A stretch of DNA of 64,000 nucleotides from Candidatus Nanopelagicus abundans (GTDB lineage: Bacteria > Actinomycetota > Actinomycetes > Nanopelagicales > Nanopelagicaceae): positions 558,001 through 622,000 of the forward strand of contig NZ_CP016779.1 in NCBI RefSeq assembly GCF_002288305.1, given 5' to 3'. Positions 60,853-64,000 of this stretch are shown here, one piece after another. The notes under the pieces are model-generated. The model saw only the letters and a list, made by a program, of their open reading frames with translations, was not told where the DNA came from and ran no database searches. Each line of letters begins with the position of its first letter. Positions within the stretch are counted from its first letter, which is position 1. A program made the position numbers and the translations under genes.

Positions 60853-61937
60853 TATTCACCAGCCTTTGCGAGCTCATCATCAATTCTTTTCATTAATCGC
60901 TCTTCTAACTCTTCATTTTTTAACTTATTAATAATTTCAGCAAAAAATCCACGAATTACTAAACGTCGTGCAATATCTGCTGGTATACCTCGAGATTGCA
61001 AATAGAAAAGCTGCTCATCATCAAATCTTCCAGTTGTACTGGCATGGCCGGCGCCAACAATCTCACCGGTTTCAATTTCTAGATTTGGGACAGAATCTGC
61101 TCTAGCTCCATCGCTAAGTAATAGGTTTCGGTTTAATTCATATGTGTCTGTGCCCTCTGCGCCCTTATGGATAAAAACATCACCAATCCAAACAGTTCGT
61201 GCTTGATCACCAGAAAGTGCGCCTTTGTAATTAACTCTAGATTTAGCATTTGCTACGTTGTGGTTTACGTGGATTCGATGTTCTAGGTGTTGCCCATCAG
61301 TTGCAAAGTAGATTCCATTTAACTCCGCAGATGAACCAGGTCCTGTGAACTCAACAGTTGGATTAAGTCTGACAACTGATCCACCGACTGAGATAACAAA
61401 AGAAGTGAATTGAGCATCTTTACTTATGATCGCATGGTGCTGACCAAGATGAACAGCGCTTCGATCCCACTCCTGCAGTGAAATAAAATTCAGTGATGCG
61501 CCAGCCTCTAACGAAATTTCAATTTCTTCACCAATCTCACCAGTACCAGTATTCTCAATTATTACCGTAGATCTACTGTTTACCCCGGCTTGAATTACTA
61601 ATTTACTTAGCTCAGCAAAAGAACCACATGATCTCTTTAGATGAATAGGTTGTGAAAGCTCAGAATCTTTTTCAATTCTTAGTAGTGAAATATCCTTAAC
61701 ATTCCCTCGGATCCTATTTGTAACAAGATCACTTGACTCATAAGCAGGTGGCAAGTCAGAAGCTGTTACTACTTTCAAACTTACCCCGCTAGGAAGCGCC
61801 CTATTAGTTGATAAAGAAATATTTTCTTTAACTAAAGTAGATAGATCATGTAGGCCAGCTAACCGTTTAAGCGGTGTAAAGCGCCATGCTTCTTCTCTAC
61901 CAGTTGGGGTTAAGTAATTTGTTGTTAATAAACTCAT
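60852..61937 (-). CDS. sufD: SufD, Fe-S cluster assembly scaffold
   Basis: SufD, 361 residues, part of the SufBC2D complex. The right-handed beta-helix core with EIVGAGHASTTGRFDDEQLFYL, where His is a cluster-forming candidate, and the C-terminal SRGIPADIARRLVIRGFF motif are intact. It overlaps the Rieske gene by 1 bp and sufB by 1 bp. Confidence 0.94.
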   Translation of the reverse strand: MSLLTTNYLTPTGREEAWRFTPLKRLAGLHDLSTLVKENISLSTNRALPSGVSLKVVTASDLPPAYESSDLVTNRIRGNVKDISLLRIEKDSELSQPIHLKRSCGSFAELSKLVIQAGVNSRSTVIIENTGTGEIGEEIEISLEAGASLNFISLQEWDRSAVHLGQHHAIISKDAQFTSFVISVGGSVVRLNPTVEFTGPGSSAELNGIYFATDGQHLEHRIHVNHNVANAKSRVNYKGALSGDQARTVWIGDVFIHKGAEGTDTYELNRNLLLSDGARADSVPNLEIETGEIVGAGHASTTGRFDDEQLFYLQSRGIPADIARRLVIRGFFAEIINKLKNEELEERLMKRIDDELAKAGE

Positions 61938-63349
61938 TAACCAACTGCACCTTCCATTTGAAGCTCAATTAATCGGTTTAGTTCTAGTGCATACTCCATT
62001 GGAAGCTCTTTCGCGATTGGTTCAATAAAGCCGCGAACAATCATCGCCATTGCTTCATCTTCACCTAAGCCACGTGACATTAAATAAAAGAGTTGATCAT
62101 CGCTAATTCTAGAAACAGTTGCCTCATGTCCCATCGAAACATCATCTTCGCGGACATCAACATACGGATATGTATCAGAGCGAGAAATATTATCGATCAA
62201 CAATGCATCACACTTAACAGTGCTCTTTGAGTGATGAGCGCCCTCTTCAACCTTTATCAAGCCTCTATATGAGGTACGACCGCCACCTCGCGCTACTGAT
62301 TTAGAAATAATTGTTGAAGATGTATAAGGAGCCGCATGAACCATTTTGGCACCAGCATCTTGATGTTGTCCTTCACCTGCAAATGCAATTGAAAGTGTCT
62401 CACCCTTAGAGTGTGGACCCATCAACATTACAGCTGGATACTTCATAGTTACTTTGGATCCAATATTTCCATCGATCCACTCCATTGTTGCACCCTCAGC
62501 ACATGTTGCTCGCTTGGTCACTAAGTTATAAACATTGTTAGACCAGTTTTGAATTGTTGTGTATCGAACACGTGCATTCTTTTTCACAATAATTTCAACA
62601 ACAGCAGAGTGAAGTGAATCTGATGAGTAAACCGGAGCAGTACAGCCTTCAACATAATGAACATATGAATCTTCATCAGCGATAATTAAAGTTCGCTCAA
62701 ATTGACCCATGTTTTCAGTATTAATTCGGAAATAGGCTTGTAGTGGAATATCTACCTTTACGCCCTTAGGAATATAGATAAATGAGCCACCAGACCAAAC
62801 AGAAGTATTAAGAGCGGCAAACTTATTATCACCAACTGGGATTACAGTGCCGAAGTACTCTTTAAAAAGATCTTCGTGTGTGCGAAGTGCGGTATCGGTA
62901 TCAAGGAATAAAACTCCTTGTTTTTCTAAGTCCTCACGAATTGAGTGGTAAACCACCTCTGATTCGTATTGAGCTGCAACACCTGCTACTAAGCGTTTTT
63001 TCTCTGCCTCTGGAATACCAAGGCGGTCATATGTGTTTTTAATATCATCAGGTAGATCTTCCCAAGAGGTTGCTTGTTTTTCAGTTGAGCGAACAAAATA
63101 TTTAATAGTGTCAAAGAAAATACCACTTAGATCCGAGCCCCAACTTGGCATGGGCTTCTTATCAAATAACGATAATCCTTTAAGTCGTAGATCTAACATC
63201 CATTGTGGTTCATTCTTTTTTGAAGAAATATCGCGCACAACCTCTTCATTTAGACCACGACGACTATTTGAACCTGCATCTGTTTTATCTGCCCAGCCGT
63301 ACTCATACTTGCCAATACCATCTAACTCTGGGTGCGCGATCTGGGTCAT
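61937..63349 (-). CDS. sufB: SufB, Fe-S cluster assembly scaffold
   Basis: SufB, 470 residues, the main scaffold protein. [20 protein letters not shown], the region VEGCTAP and the C-terminal [22 protein letters not shown] are conserved. It overlaps the sufR stop by 1 bp, so the operon is read as sufR-sufB-sufD-Rieske-sufC-sufS-sufU-sufT. Confidence 0.96.
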   Translation of the reverse strand: MTQIAHPELDGIGKYEYGWADKTDAGSNSRRGLNEEVVRDISSKKNEPQWMLDLRLKGLSLFDKKPMPSWGSDLSGIFFDTIKYFVRSTEKQATSWEDLPDDIKNTYDRLGIPEAEKKRLVAGVAAQYESEVVYHSIREDLEKQGVLFLDTDTALRTHEDLFKEYFGTVIPVGDNKFAALNTSVWSGGSFIYIPKGVKVDIPLQAYFRINTENMGQFERTLIIADEDSYVHYVEGCTAPVYSSDSLHSAVVEIIVKKNARVRYTTIQNWSNNVYNLVTKRATCAEGATMEWIDGNIGSKVTMKYPAVMLMGPHSKGETLSIAFAGEGQHQDAGAKMVHAAPYTSSTIISKSVARGGGRTSYRGLIKVEEGAHHSKSTVKCDALLIDNISRSDTYPYVDVREDDVSMGHEATVSRISDDQLFYLMSRGLGEDEAMAMIVRGFIEPIAKELPMEYALELNRLIELQMEGAVG

Positions 63350-64000
63350 TAGCGTGCTCCTTCTATTACTTTAGTTTTTCTGGTCTGGGAAATATTTGAG
63401 GGAATAAATGTTGTACAAACTCCATCACCATGGGCGATAGTTGCAAGTCTTTGAACATGAGTTCCAAGAATTTCTGAAAATGCGGCAGTTTCTGCTTCAC
63501 ATAGTTGTGGAAATTCAGAGGCAACATGGGCAATTGGACAATGGTGTTGGCAAATTTCTTCACCATTTCCCATCTTATCCGTAGTTGCTGAATACCCCTC
63601 TTTAGTTAAAAGCTTTGCAAGTGCCTTAGATTTTTCTGAAACTGATTTACTTGAACTTTTAATTTGTTCACCCTTACGCACAAACTCATTAGCCCGACTT
63701 TGCGCAAACTCATCTACTAAGTGAGAACCATTTTTACTTGCCATAAATTTAAGAGCAGCAACTGCTAGGTCATCATATGAGTGCTCAAACTTTTCACGTC
63801 CGCTATCTGTCATTACAAAAACCTTTGATGGTCTACCTCGACCGCGCACTGCTCGGCCTTGAAAAGGCTCTCGCGCAGTAAGGACACCTTCGGCAATTAA
63901 AGTTTCTAGGTGCCTGCGAATTCCAGTTGGAGTTATTAAAAGTTTTTCAGCAAGATCAACTGCACTAGCAGGACCGCCTTCTAAAATCGTTCGGGCGACC
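63349..64000 (-). CDS. sufR: SufR-like iron-sulfur sensing repressor, 5' end outside window
   Basis: The protein continues past the right edge; the last visible residues upstream are the HTH start [20 protein letters not shown] with [14 protein letters not shown] basic linker ([13 protein letters not shown]) leads to the effector domain. The Fe-S ligand Cys set CQHHCPI plus a downstream Cys is intact, matching SufR repressors that sense cluster status and control the suf operon. Because it precedes sufB, autoregulation of the operon is likely. Confidence 0.9.
   Translation of the reverse strand, partial: VARTILEGGPASAVDLAEKLLITPTGIRRHLETLIAEGVLTAREPFQGRAVRGRGRPSKVFVMTDSGREKFEHSYDDLAVAALKFMASKNGSHLVDEFAQSRANEFVRKGEQIKSSSKSVSEKSKALAKLLTKEGYSATTDKMGNGEEICQHHCPIAHVASEFPQLCEAETAAFSEILGTHVQRLATIAHGDGVCTTFIPSNISQTRKTKVIEGAR

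Overview
The window is chromosomal DNA from a low-GC, tightly packed actinobacterium. The actinobacterial evidence is gene content and order: mshC for mycothiol, pafBC, the garA-like FHA/MerR/DUF151/MerR/gcv block, tlyA-nadK-recN-pyrG-xerD, scpAB-rluB-cmk/der, the sufBDC-S-U-T operon with a SufR-type repressor, and polyprenol-phosphate mannose synthase. Gene order follows the Mycobacterium tuberculosis Rv1641-Rv1832 and Rv2090-Rv2135 neighbourhoods. The AT-rich composition, 4-8 bp gene overlaps, very short spacers, a single visible rRNA operon, and absence of insertion sequences, phage genes or CRISPR fit a streamlined freshwater actinobacterium of the acI/Nanopelagicales type. That genus-level placement is inference.

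Layout. 1-8437: the end of a DUF554 membrane protein, an alcohol dehydrogenase, tdk, apt, tRNA-Leu, an M20 peptidase, an aldo/keto reductase, then a four-gene mycothiol-linked operon (histidine phosphatase, DUF3090, SCO1664-like protein, mshC). 8480-19672: HAD phosphatase, trmI, an FKBP lipoprotein, pafB-pafC, tatA-tatC, a lipid kinase, helY, a 5'-3' exonuclease, lnt and ppm. This is the usual proteasome neighbourhood with the whole pupylation/proteasome block missing. 19699-29266: gcvP, two MerR regulators, DUF151, an FHA protein, gcvH, a PgsA-like synthase, a fused cmk-der, tyrA and aroH. 29267-29514 is an AT-rich tract with repeats. 29515-39176: rluB, scpB, scpA, a divergent ParA with a small DNA-binding-like partner, xerD, pyrG, recN, nadK, tlyA and a 52-residue small gene. 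39228-44878: one minus-strand 16S-23S-5S operon with promoter, leader, processing stems and terminator. 44879-49905: tyrS and a reduced arginine cluster (argH, argR, argB, argC) with an ArgR operator. 49907-55393: pheT, pheS, an rRNA methyltransferase, rplT, rpmI and infC, the last with an apparent AUC start. 55623-64000: a DUF3099 protein, an ABC exporter, and the suf operon running off the right edge in sufR.

No unmistakably new multi-gene system is present. The most informative signals are non-coding or concern gene absence. (1) Most operon-leading genes carry TAnnnT exactly 6 nt before the start codon, which is the signature of leaderless transcription and also settles several start sites and supports a small gene. 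(2) The Pup/proteasome block is missing while PafBC is kept. (3) infC appears to start at AUC. (4) Long complementary segments flank 16S and 23S, one interrupted by a 53-nt bulge and overlapping a competing leader hairpin. (5) There is an unexplained repeat cluster near 29.4 kb. (6) A ParA with a small conserved partner is divergent from scpAB.
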